This document shows, piece after piece, positions 18,153 through 25,419 of a stretch of DNA of 35,346 nt (its first letter is position 1; every line of letters begins with the position of its first letter). The stretch spans positions 1 to 35,346 of the forward strand of contig JARRBK010000018.1 in NCBI GenBank assembly GCA_029982615.1, written 5' to 3'. The stretch is from Tepidanaerobacteraceae bacterium (GTDB lineage Bacteria; Bacillota; Thermosediminibacteria; Thermosediminibacterales; Tepidanaerobacteraceae). A model generated the notes under the pieces. It saw only the letters and a program-made list of their open reading frames with translations, was not told the origin of the DNA and searched no databases. The translations under genes were made by a program, and so were the position numbers.

Positions 18153-18198
18153 TGAGTTGAGAATGAATCAAGGAACCGTCTCCTAACTCACTGACTCA
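18153..18198. repeat. REP-like repeat, copy 2
   Basis: Core GGAACCGTCTCC flanked by imperfect inverted arms TGAGTTGAGAATGAATCA and TAACTCACTGACTCA. It is the same element as at 33566-33608 (opposite orientation) and, shortened, at 113-139. It lies between the terminator and the dinB promoter. Confidence 0.7.
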
Positions 18199-18207
18199 AA
18201 CCCGACC

Positions 18208-18236
18208 TTGACTTTTTTTTATACAGGATATAAAAT
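18208..18236 (+). promoter_or_regulatory. dinB promoter
   Basis: TTGACT (18208-18213), 17-base spacer, TAAAAT (18231-18236). The start point would be near 18243, directly beside the SOS box. Confidence 0.8.
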
Positions 18237-18244
18237 AGATTATA

Positions 18245-18256
18245 GAACACATGTTC
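18245..18256. promoter_or_regulatory. SOS box (LexA/DinR site)
   Basis: GAACACATGTTC is a perfect GAAC-N4-GTTC palindrome, the Bacillota LexA consensus core. It sits over the predicted transcription start of dinB, so LexA bound here should block initiation until DNA damage. Confidence 0.85.
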
Positions 18257-18268
18257 GGAGATGGTTTT

Positions 18269-19501
18269 ATGCTTCCCATAATTCATGTGGATATGAACGC
18301 CTTTTACGCTTCCTGCCACCAGGCAAAAGATCCCAGCCTTAAGGGGAAACCCATACTGGTAGCGGGAGACCCCAAAAAGCGCAACGGCATTGTACTCACC
18401 GCATCCTACGAGGCCCGCAGCTTCGGGGTGAAGACCGCCATGCCCAACTGGCAGGCGAAGAAGCTGTGTCCCCATGCTATATTTATAAAGCCGGATTACG
18501 ACCTCTATGTCAAAGCCAGCAGCAGAGTTATGGATATCCTGGGCAGGTTCACACCCATGGTGGAAGTATTCAGCATAGACGAGGCATGGCTGGACGTGAC
18601 GGGGTGTGAGGGCCTCTTCGGGGATTCCGTCGCCATTGCGCAAAAGATACAGAATACACTCAAACAGGAGCTAGACCTTCCGTGTTCAGTGGGGGTTTCC
18701 TGCAACAAGCTGCTGGCCAAGATGGCGTCGGATATGGAAAAACCCATGGGCATCACGGTGCTGGCGCCGGAGGATGTGCCTCAGATGCTGTGGCCCCTGC
18801 CCGTGGAAAGGTTGTTCGGCGTGGGGCGCCGCATGGCCGAGCGCCTGAGGGAGATGAACATCGCCACCATCGGAGACCTGGCCCGGGTGCCGGAGGAGCT
18901 TTTGCGCCGGGCATTCGGGGTGAACGGCCGATATTTGCATCTTGCGGCCAACGGCATCGACGAAAGCTATGTGGACCCGCATTCCATGGACACCGCAAAG
19001 TCTATGGGTCATTCCATAACCCTCCCTAGGGACGTGACAAATTTCGAAGAGGCGGAAATGGTGCTGCTCTCCCTGGCGGAGCAGGTGGGAAGGAGAGTGC
19101 GGCGGGAAAATTACATGGGCCGCACCGTGACCCTTACGTTGAGGGATGCTTCCTTCGGGACGATTACCCGTTCCACGACCATACCGTACACCTCTGCAAC
19201 CGAGGACATTTACGCCGCCGCCCGGAAGCTGCTCCGGGCCAACTGGGACGGCAGGACTCCACTCAGACTGCTGGGGGTGAGCTTTTCGCAGCTCATAAAA
19301 GAATTCGAGCAGGTGTCCCTATTTGAAGAAGATGAAAAGAAAAAGCGCCTCAACCGCACAATGGATGAAATAAAAGACCGCTTCGGAGACAGCGCCATTT
19401 TTCGGGCAAAGCTCCTGGAAGACAAAGGCCTCAACGAGAGAAATCTCGGCAGGACAGCCAACAACGCTCCGGCCTTAAAGGGGATTAGATTAAATAAATA
19501 A
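18269..19501 (+). CDS. dinB: DNA polymerase IV (Y-family translesion polymerase)
   Basis: Error-prone bypass polymerase. From the ATG at 18269 it has 410 residues. An in-frame ATG at 18251 lies inside the SOS box and lacks a ribosome binding site, whereas 18269 follows CGGAGATGG. Motifs are D8 in HVDMNAFYAS, the YEAR motif (47-50) with SFGVKTAMP, and catalytic D104/E105 in FSIDEAWLDV. The thumb helix-hairpin-helix is around LFGVGRRMAERLREMNIATIGDL, followed by the little-finger domain. A sliding-clamp-binding motif QVSLF is at 348-352, with a further 58-residue charged tail, so the clamp motif is internal rather than terminal. Control by LexA is indicated by the upstream palindrome. Confidence 0.95.
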   Translation: MLPIIHVDMNAFYASCHQAKDPSLKGKPILVAGDPKKRNGIVLTASYEARSFGVKTAMPNWQAKKLCPHAIFIKPDYDLYVKASSRVMDILGRFTPMVEVFSIDEAWLDVTGCEGLFGDSVAIAQKIQNTLKQELDLPCSVGVSCNKLLAKMASDMEKPMGITVLAPEDVPQMLWPLPVERLFGVGRRMAERLREMNIATIGDLARVPEELLRRAFGVNGRYLHLAANGIDESYVDPHSMDTAKSMGHSITLPRDVTNFEEAEMVLLSLAEQVGRRVRRENYMGRTVTLTLRDASFGTITRSTTIPYTSATEDIYAAARKLLRANWDGRTPLRLLGVSFSQLIKEFEQVSLFEEDEKKKRLNRTMDEIKDRFGDSAIFRAKLLEDKGLNERNLGRTANNAPALKGIRLNK

Positions 19502-19528
19502 AAAATGGAGACAGGTTGCTGGGAGCTG

Positions 19529-19547
19529 TGTTATAATAGTTTATAAT
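19529..19547 (+). promoter_or_regulatory. Promoter with tandemly duplicated -10 box
   Basis: TTATAATAGT is repeated at 19531-19540 and 19541-19550, giving two TATAAT boxes (19532-19537, 19542-19547). The first carries the TGn extension (19529-19531). No good -35 box is visible. The DUF72 start is about 35 bases downstream. Confidence 0.65.
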
Positions 19548-19581
19548 AGTTTAAAGCTTTGGACAAAACGGGGGGACGGAA

Positions 19582-20355
19582 TTGATACTCATAGGCACAT
19601 CTGGTTATGCCTATAAAGACTGGAAGGGCAAGTTTTACCCTGCGGACATCAGGGAAAAAGATATGTTGGCCTTCTACAGCAAGGTATTTCCGTTTACAGA
19701 AGTAAATTCCAGCTATTACAGCATGCCCAACGGTTATATGTTTTACCACATGATGAAAAAAACCCCGGAAGGTTTCATATTTGTGGTGAAAGCCTTCGGA
19801 GGGATGACCCATGGGAAGGATTTGAGCGAGACAACGGTGGGCAAATTCAAGGAAGCCGTAAGGCCGCTGGCGGAAGAAAACCGCCTGGGGTGTGTGCTGC
19901 TGCAGTTTCCCTATAGTTTTCACAATAATGGGCATAACAGGGATTTTTTGAAGAAGTTCCGGGAAAGGATGGGGGAACTCCCCCTGGCAGTGGAATTTCG
20001 GGCCGCCGACTGGCTGACGTCGGATACCATTGAGCTTTTGCGGGAAAACAAAATGGCTTTTGTGTGCGTTGACGAACCTCCCATAAAGGGCCTTTTGCCT
20101 CCGGTGGCTGTGGCTACTGGCCCGATAGGTTATATCCGTTTTCACGGAAGAAATAGCAAAAAGTGGTATGCCCATGAAAATGCCTATGAACGCTATGATT
20201 ATTTATACTCCGAGCAGGAGCTTTTGGAGTGGGTCCCAAGAATACGGGAGCTTTCCAGCAGAACAGAAGTCGTGTTCATCGCCATGAACAATCATTTCAA
20301 TGCCCAGGCGGTGATGAACGCCAAACAGCTGCTCGGCTTGCTGAATATCATCTGA
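19582..20355 (+). CDS. DUF72-family protein (YecE-like, TIM-barrel)
   Basis: 257 residues from a TTG at 19582 with GGGGGA upstream. Hallmarks of DUF72 are the start MILIGTSGYAYKDWKGKFYP, then FTEVNSSYYSMPN, the LLQFPYSFH strand, AVEFRAADW, and the GYIRFHGRNSKKWY motif near residue 190, ending with MNNHFNAQAVMNAKQLL. The family is widespread, folds as a TIM barrel related to xylose-isomerase-like enzymes, and has no established biochemical function. It is transcribed from its own promoter after dinB, with the HAD phosphatase gene 75 bases downstream. Confidence 0.93.
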   Translation: MILIGTSGYAYKDWKGKFYPADIREKDMLAFYSKVFPFTEVNSSYYSMPNGYMFYHMMKKTPEGFIFVVKAFGGMTHGKDLSETTVGKFKEAVRPLAEENRLGCVLLQFPYSFHNNGHNRDFLKKFRERMGELPLAVEFRAADWLTSDTIELLRENKMAFVCVDEPPIKGLLPPVAVATGPIGYIRFHGRNSKKWYAHENAYERYDYLYSEQELLEWVPRIRELSSRTEVVFIAMNNHFNAQAVMNAKQLLGLLNII

Positions 20356-20430
20356 TGAGGATATTGGTTTCCGTGCGGAAATCAAGCCCGTCGGGATATA
20401 TAATATATTATATGCTTGAGGAGAATCCGG

Positions 20431-21369
20431 ATGAACTGCGGTTTCAAACTGATAGCCCTTGATATAGACGGCACCTTAATCACAAGCCGTTACACCATTA
20501 CCCGCCGCACCCGCGAGGCCCTGAGGGCCGCTATGGATTCCGGCATGAAGGTTACCATAGCTACGGGGCGGTTTTACCACAGCGCCAGGCACATTGCGAG
20601 GAACATCGGCATTAATGCTCCTCTGGTGTGCAACGACGGAGCTCTGATAAAGGATATATTCACCGGAAAAACCGTTTTTTTCAAGCCGCTGCCCCTGGAG
20701 ACGGCGCGAGACATATTGCATATTGCAGCGAAGTACTCCAGCTTTAAGGTGCAGATTTTCATGGAGGATTATAAGATTTACGCCGGAAGGGGCTACCGCC
20801 GCCTGCAGTTTAGGCGCTTTTTAGAATTGTCCAGCAGGTACTCCATTGCAGGGTGTTATAATTACCTGCGGGATTTTGTGTTTGTGCCGGCAAAAGATGC
20901 AGGGGACATCGCGGGTGCAGAAAGAATGATGACGCAGCCTCCGGCAAAAATCGTCATTTATGCGGATCCGGGCGAACTGGAAATTTTTAAAAGGGATATC
21001 AAGGAAAAGTTCGGCGACAGTATTTTTTTGACCACGGCCATTAAAAACACTGTGGATATATTAAACGGAGAAGTATCAAAAGCCCGGGGCATTGCGGTGC
21101 TGGCGGAAATGCTGGGGATAAATCGGCATGAGATAATAGCCATCGGCGATAATATAAACGACATGCCCATGCTGGAATACGCAGGCCTGGGCGTTGCAAT
21201 GGGCAACGGTCCTGATGTGGTGAAGCAAAAGGCGGATTTTATCACTGCCGCCAATGATGATGACGGCGTAGCCTTTTTTATTGAAAGACTGCTGCAAAAA
21301 AAGGAAGGCCCTGGTAGTAGGCTTATATTTTCATCAAAAGGTCTTTCCCATGGTGGGCCTTCGGTTTAA
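20431..21369 (+). CDS. Cof-type HAD-IIB phosphatase
   Basis: 312 residues from the ATG at 20431, chosen over an upstream TTG because GAGGAG lies about 7 bases before it. HAD motif I is LIALDIDGTLI, motif II VTIATGR, motif III the Lys in the NGEVSKARGI region, and motif IV AIGDNINDMPMLEYAGLGVAMGNG. The C2-type cap occupies roughly residues 85-190. Such enzymes dephosphorylate sugar phosphates or flavin precursors; the substrate cannot be told here. The last ~20 residues (GPGSRLIFSSKGLSHGGPSV) extend past the usual end and include an AAGGCCC/GGGCCTT inverted repeat in the DNA. A terminator lies 58 bases after the stop. Confidence 0.94.
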   Translation: MNCGFKLIALDIDGTLITSRYTITRRTREALRAAMDSGMKVTIATGRFYHSARHIARNIGINAPLVCNDGALIKDIFTGKTVFFKPLPLETARDILHIAAKYSSFKVQIFMEDYKIYAGRGYRRLQFRRFLELSSRYSIAGCYNYLRDFVFVPAKDAGDIAGAERMMTQPPAKIVIYADPGELEIFKRDIKEKFGDSIFLTTAIKNTVDILNGEVSKARGIAVLAEMLGINRHEIIAIGDNINDMPMLEYAGLGVAMGNGPDVVKQKADFITAANDDDGVAFFIERLLQKKEGPGSRLIFSSKGLSHGGPSV

Positions 21370-21408
21370 CAGGGCCATTGTGCCGTATTTTTGCAAAAAT
21401 TTTATAAA

Positions 21409-22112
21409 TCATGAGGTCAATATATTCCGCCTCAAGGCGGTATTTTTTGTGTCCAGGCCGTATCTTTTTATGGCGCTTTCGATTATGGAGCCTATGAATT
21501 CCGCTGCCGTCATGCCCAGGGCTTCGGCCATATATCCCATATACCCGTTGTGAGCTCTGCCGGAGGACATGGTAAGGCCTGCAAAGGTGTTCAGCTCCAG
21601 GAAATAAGGGATGCCGTCCCGGCCAAGAATCATGTCTATTCGTCCGAAATCCTTTGCATTCAACGCTTTGTATATCTTTGTGGCGGTGTCAATTATCCTA
21701 TCTTGTTCTTCGGGAGAAAGCTTTGCAGGGCAATGGATGATTTCCCGATCCAGCATCTTGTGCTCAAAGGTATTGGTAATGGTTGAATTGTACTCGATTT
21801 CGAGAATCGGCAAAACTTTGGGCTCCTCATATCCGATGATGCCCACAGTGATTTCCCGACCGCTGATGAATTCTTCTACGAGAGCTGGCTGGCCTATCTT
21901 TTCAGTTATCTTTGCCACTACGCAGGGCAGGTCTTCAGGGCGTTTGATTATGTTTTCTTCGCTGATACCGGCGCTGCCGCGACCCCTCAAAGGCTTTACA
22001 AAAAGCGGGTATTTGAGGCTGTGCTCAGGAATCCTGTCGGGGCTGTCTGCCACAAAAAAACCGGGCGTTGGAAGTTTGTGATACGCCACTATTTTTTTGC
22101 GGGCAGCCTTGC
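21409..22112 (-). pseudogene. Truncated D-Ala-D-Ala ligase-like ATP-grasp gene (5' part lost)
   Basis: The C-terminal ~230 residues are good ATP-grasp sequence: KKIVAYHKLPTPGFFV, the ATP-binding YPLFVKPLRGRGSAGI, VEEFISGREITVGI, the metal-binding region IDMILGRDGIPYFLELNTFAGLT and the SGRAHNGYMGYMAEALG segment. These match D-alanine--D-alanine ligase family proteins, which have about 90-100 further N-terminal residues. Upstream of about 22112 the frame stays open to 22368, but that part is only the antisense of the small beta-rich gene on the other strand. No start codon with a ribosome binding site was found near the join. The N-terminal domain is therefore missing and the product is probably inactive. 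The HAD terminator overlaps its 3' end. Confidence 0.8.
21427..21448 (+). terminator. Terminator of the HAD gene
   Basis: CCGCC (21427-21431), loop TCAA, GGCGG (21436-21440), then TATTTTTT. It lies inside the 3' end of the convergent truncated ligase gene. Confidence 0.8.
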
Positions 22113-22549
22113 TTCGATTCGATGAGCCGGTTTCGGCACCGGTAGCGACACCGATTAATCTTTCCAGTGCGACTCTTGCCACCACATTTGTTTTGGTGGA
22201 TGATATCAATGACAGGATATGGATAAATGCTGTGGTGAGATGGTTCGGAAATTTTACTGTCGTTACGACTGGAGATGTGACCTTTACGCTACTGCGAGAT
22301 GGCGTGCCTGTTTTTTCGGTAATCCAGACGGCCTTTAATCCGCTGTTAGTAGCCACCACAATTTCCAACGTTGCAAGGCTTCAGTATGTGGATCAGCCTC
22401 TGGCCGGCATTAGCCCTACTGTAATCATTCCTCAACTACCGATGCCGGTGACATATACTTTGCAGGCTACATCGCCTGTTGCACTCAACTTCACTACAGG
22501 CCCGATAACTCTTTCGGCAGCTGAAATTGAGGCTAATTCCATCATATAG
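22110..22549 (+). pseudogene. 5'-truncated member of the three-copy beta-rich protein family
   Basis: About 145 residues starting LLRFDEPVSAPV align with the two intact neighbours from the point where those read KGxLxEF. The first 15-20 residues of the family, including the FEKG motif, are missing, and the open frame runs into the antisense of the ligase gene with only a TTG at 22097 and no ribosome binding site. Family features kept are VLVDDINDRIWINAVVRW, VTFTLLRDGVPVFS, the ARLQYVDQPL strand and the ending ITLSAAEIEANSI. It could be translated only from a fortuitous upstream start. Confidence 0.75.
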
Positions 22550-22566
22550 GAAAGGAGAATGAGGAT

Positions 22567-23061
22567 ATGTCGGAAACACAGGACCCAAAAGTTATGATAT
22601 TTGAAAAAGGTAGATTGACGGAGCTGGTGGTGGATGAACCAGCATCTACGTTTGGCGGCCTTACCCCTCCGGTGACTTTGCCAGTGGCACCGTCTTTTGT
22701 GGACCTTGCCACGCTGTCGATTTTTGTAAACGATACCACTGATAAAGTATGGCTTAATGCCACGGTGGGCTGGTTGGCCAGTTTTACTGTAATTGGGGAA
22801 GTAACTGCGACCTTCCAGATTCTCAAGGGAGGCGTTGTGGTTTATGAGACAACCCAAACCGTATCTTCCACTCTTACGATAGCAGTTCCTCCGTTTGCGG
22901 CATACAATATAGTGCATCTTGAACACATAGATACTACACCTGTACCGCTGCCTTCAAAAGTAACATATTCCCTGAGGGCTCAAGCAAACATTGCCGGAGC
23001 TTCTACCAGCGGCCCTGTTACTTTGACTGCTGCTAAAATCAAAAGGAATGCTATTGCCTGA
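22567..23061 (+). CDS. Small beta-rich protein, paralogue 2 (surface-type, function unknown)
   Basis: 164 residues; the ATG follows AAAGGAGAATGAGG. Shared family pattern is an N-terminal FEKGRLTEL, then IFVNDTTDKVWLNATVGW, a FxILKGGVVVYE strand, the VHLEHIDTTP motif, a YSLRA strand, and the end VTLTAAKIKRNAIA. It is rich in Val, Thr and Ala, with no Cys, no signal peptide and no membrane segment. The alternation of short strands suggests a C1q/TNF-like jelly roll like those of exosporium proteins, by analogy only. It lies 17 bases after the truncated copy and 43 before the third. Confidence 0.8.
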   Translation: MSETQDPKVMIFEKGRLTELVVDEPASTFGGLTPPVTLPVAPSFVDLATLSIFVNDTTDKVWLNATVGWLASFTVIGEVTATFQILKGGVVVYETTQTVSSTLTIAVPPFAAYNIVHLEHIDTTPVPLPSKVTYSLRAQANIAGASTSGPVTLTAAKIKRNAIA

Positions 23062-23104
23062 ACTTACGAAGGGTGTGAGTTTGATGAGAAGGAGGTTTTA
23101 GATT

Positions 23105-23587
23105 ATGGCGGAAGAAAGTCCAAGCACTCAATTTTTGCCGTTTGAAAAGGGATTGCTCAGTGAATTTAGGATAAACCAGCATACCACTTCCTGTACCCTT
23201 TCTGCAAGCCCGGTGGTGCTGGCTTCAACAGTTGTTATGGTGGACGATGTGGATGACAGGGTATGGCTCAATGGCACCGTTAATTGGCAGGTGTCGTTGA
23301 ACATTGCTGGCTCGGTTGATATACTGTTTGAGATATTGCGCGGCAGCACCGTTATTTATTCTGCCGTTCAATCCATAACTACTTTTTTGCCCGTGCTTCC
23401 TTTTACGGTTTACAATCAGGCCCAGCTTCAGCACGTGGATACAACGCCCATTTCAACACCCGGCCTTACCCCGGTGCTATATCAACTGCGTGCAACGGTC
23501 ATATCCACTCCATCCATAGGCACGGTGAGCACCCTTTCACAGATTTTGAGCGCCGCCGAAATAGAGGCAGTGCACCAGGCGGTTTAA
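23105..23587 (+). CDS. Small beta-rich protein, paralogue 3 (surface-type, function unknown)
   Basis: 160 residues; the ATG follows GAAGGAGG. Same pattern as its neighbour: LPFEKGLLSEFRIN, VVMVDDVDDRVWLNGTVNW, DILFEILRGSTVIYS, AQLQHVDTTP, YQLRATV, and the end ILSAAEIEAVHQAV. Amino-acid identity to paralogue 2 is modest outside the motifs, so the duplication is old. The three genes form one rightward unit ending in a hairpin. It may be a structural component of the spore or cell surface; that is inference from composition and fold pattern. Confidence 0.8.
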   Translation: MAEESPSTQFLPFEKGLLSEFRINQHTTSCTLSASPVVLASTVVMVDDVDDRVWLNGTVNWQVSLNIAGSVDILFEILRGSTVIYSAVQSITTFLPVLPFTVYNQAQLQHVDTTPISTPGLTPVLYQLRATVISTPSIGTVSTLSQILSAAEIEAVHQAV

Positions 23588-23603
23588 CCCGAGGTGAAAA
23601 CGA

Positions 23604-23628
23604 ATGCCGGTCAGGGAAAGGCCGGCAT
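23604..23628. terminator. Hairpin between convergent genes
   Basis: ATGCCGG (23604-23610) and CCGGCAT (23622-23628) form a 7-bp stem in the gap between the third paralogue and the leftward aminopeptidase. There is only a weak T-rich tail on either strand, so termination is probable rather than certain. Confidence 0.6.
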
Positions 23629-23640
23629 AAATATCATTTG

Positions 23641-25158
23641 TCAGGCCCATTTTTTTAAAAAATTGTCATCTATGCCTGGGTAATTCTTATCCTTCAGAAG
23701 CTTTATAAATTCGTCGAGACTCACATTTTTGTACATGTAAGTGCTAAGATAAGAGCGCAAGAAATCCAGTAATTTTTCCTCGCCGATGGTGTTTTTGAGT
23801 TCTTCATAGAACAGGGCGCCTTTGACATATACCACGGCGAAATATTCACGGTTGTTTTTGAAGGAGCTGACGGAGTCCAGCATGCTTCGCCCGCTTTTTT
23901 TTATCAGACTCATGCTGGAATTGACCTGCCTTTCAAAATAAGATTCCCTGCCGGCTTCACCGTACCTTTTTTCGAAATAATACAGCGTTGAAAACTCTGT
24001 CAATCCTTCATCCAGCCATGGCTCGTTTATGGAATCATTTCCCACCAGGCCGTACCACCACTGGTGGGCTACTTCGTGAGCCATGGACCTTTCGAAAGAG
24101 GTGTTGGAAAGATAGGGCTCCCGGTATTTGGCGGTGTTCATCATAATGAAGGTAGGAAATTCCATGCCGCCGGCGTAGAAATTGGTTTCGGCTATGTGAA
24201 GTTCCGGATAGGGGTATTTTCCAAAACTTCGGTTGTATATGTAAAGGGCGTGCTTTGCCACATCCAGGGCCATAAAGCCCCCTTTTTTGTCTTCAGGGTG
24301 AAAATAGGATATGATTTTTATCCCGTCCACGTACTCCTCGGCGGTTTCATAATTGTTGCTCAGGGCTGCGGCAAAATCCCGGATTTTTTCCATGGAATAT
24401 GTGTAGATGGACTTACCGTCTTTTGTGGATTTTCCCTGCAGCACCCCCGAAGCTGCTACCGTAAAATCTTGAGGCACCGTGAACCGGACGGTGTAATCGG
24501 AAACGTCGCTGAAAGCAGGGTCGCCCATGGCCGGGTGGCGGTCCAGCTTCCATCCGTCCCTGCCGTATACCGCAAGAATGGGGTACCAGTATCCCAGAGA
24601 AAGGGTTACATGATCCTTGCCGAATACCCGGTATCCGAACCTGTAGTTGGCTTTCGGGACGGTGAGCGTGAAAGTGAGGCGTATCCTGGAAGACTTCCCC
24701 GGCTGTACGGGTTTATTCAACGACAGCTTCAATACCTCGTCATTGTTCTGGACGGCCCACCGGATTGGACCGCCGTCCTGGGAAGCCTGGAGGATGTCGA
24801 TGCCGCCGGTGGAAAAACCCTCCGGAAAGACCAGCCGCAGATCCTGTTTGAAAAACGGCAGATGGTTTCGGTCCCTGAATATATTTGGGTACAGGTGAAA
24901 GAAAAGCTCATCCATGCTTTTTCCGGTATTGTTTATATATAAAAGATCCATTTCGGCCTTTATGCGGTTTAGCCCGTCGTATTCCAGCTTTATATCGTAA
25001 TGGTTTCTTTTGGTACTTTCCGCATCATTTGCAGCGGAAGCGGAGTTTTTAGCCTGCTCTATATTGAGTGCAGCTCTTTCAGGTAGAAAAAAATAAAAAA
25101 AAGCCAGTGAAGCAAAAAGCAGTATTGAAAACGCCGCCAGTATCCTTTTCAAATCCAT
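23641..25158 (-). CDS. Membrane-anchored M1-family zinc aminopeptidase
   Basis: 505 residues. Residues about 5-27 (ILAAFSILLFASLAFFYFFLP) form one uncleaved anchor, so the enzyme likely faces the outside. An M1 N-terminal beta domain follows, then the exopeptidase motif YAGGMEFPT and the zinc site H361-E362-x-x-H365 with E384 exactly 18 residues on (HEVAHQWW, then WLDEGLTEF). The frame ends after the catalytic domain plus a short helical tail, shorter than the 850-residue PepN type and like the compact extracellular M1 proteins of clostridia. GGAGG lies only 3 bases before the ATG at 25158; the TTG two codons later has better spacing and may be the true start. It runs divergent from the Wadjet operon. 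Confidence 0.93.
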   Translation of the reverse strand: MDLKRILAAFSILLFASLAFFYFFLPERAALNIEQAKNSASAANDAESTKRNHYDIKLEYDGLNRIKAEMDLLYINNTGKSMDELFFHLYPNIFRDRNHLPFFKQDLRLVFPEGFSTGGIDILQASQDGGPIRWAVQNNDEVLKLSLNKPVQPGKSSRIRLTFTLTVPKANYRFGYRVFGKDHVTLSLGYWYPILAVYGRDGWKLDRHPAMGDPAFSDVSDYTVRFTVPQDFTVAASGVLQGKSTKDGKSIYTYSMEKIRDFAAALSNNYETAEEYVDGIKIISYFHPEDKKGGFMALDVAKHALYIYNRSFGKYPYPELHIAETNFYAGGMEFPTFIMMNTAKYREPYLSNTSFERSMAHEVAHQWWYGLVGNDSINEPWLDEGLTEFSTLYYFEKRYGEAGRESYFERQVNSSMSLIKKSGRSMLDSVSSFKNNREYFAVVYVKGALFYEELKNTIGEEKLLDFLRSYLSTYMYKNVSLDEFIKLLKDKNYPGIDDNFLKKWA

Positions 25159-25182
25159 GGACCTCCGTTAGATTTATATGTG

Positions 25183-25212
25183 TTTATATTCTATTCGATA
25201 TTTTTGGGTAAA
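25183..25212 (-). promoter_or_regulatory. Possible promoter of the M1 peptidase gene
   Basis: Minus strand TTTACC (25207-25212), 18-base spacer, TATAAA (25183-25188), 25 bases before the start codon. Spacing is a little long. Confidence 0.4.
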
Positions 25213-25225
25213 ATTCCTTTTTTTT

Positions 25226-25340
25226 CCGCGAAAAAACGAAACCCATTGCTTCTTGACGAAAAATGATAAACATTCGAATACTGTCTTGGAAACCGTTCGA
25301 CGATATTTTACAATTAATAATGCAAACCATTTTTTCGCGG
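25226..25340. repeat. 11-bp inverted repeat in the M1/jetA divergent gap
   Basis: CCGCGAAAAAA (25226-25236) and its exact reverse complement TTTTTTCGCGG (25330-25340) bracket 93 bases. One copy adjoins each of the two divergent promoters. Between them lie several TTCGA-type motifs. Confidence 0.7.
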
Positions 25341-25369
25341 TTGCAACTTCGATTTAAAGAGGTTAAAAT
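25341..25369 (+). promoter_or_regulatory. Promoter of the Wadjet operon
   Basis: TTGCAA (25341-25346), 17-base spacer, TAAAAT (25364-25369), about 50 bases ahead of the jetA start codon and directly next to one arm of the inverted repeat. Confidence 0.7.
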
Positions 25370-25419
25370 TAGTAAGAGGGTATATATTTTAAAATACTGA
25401 AAGCAGGGAAAGATGCGGG

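Noticed and set aside
22113-22368. N-terminal part of the open frame continuing the ligase-like gene
   Set aside because: It is the antisense of the beta-rich paralogue and shows no ligase N-terminal domain, so it was excluded from the pseudogene span.
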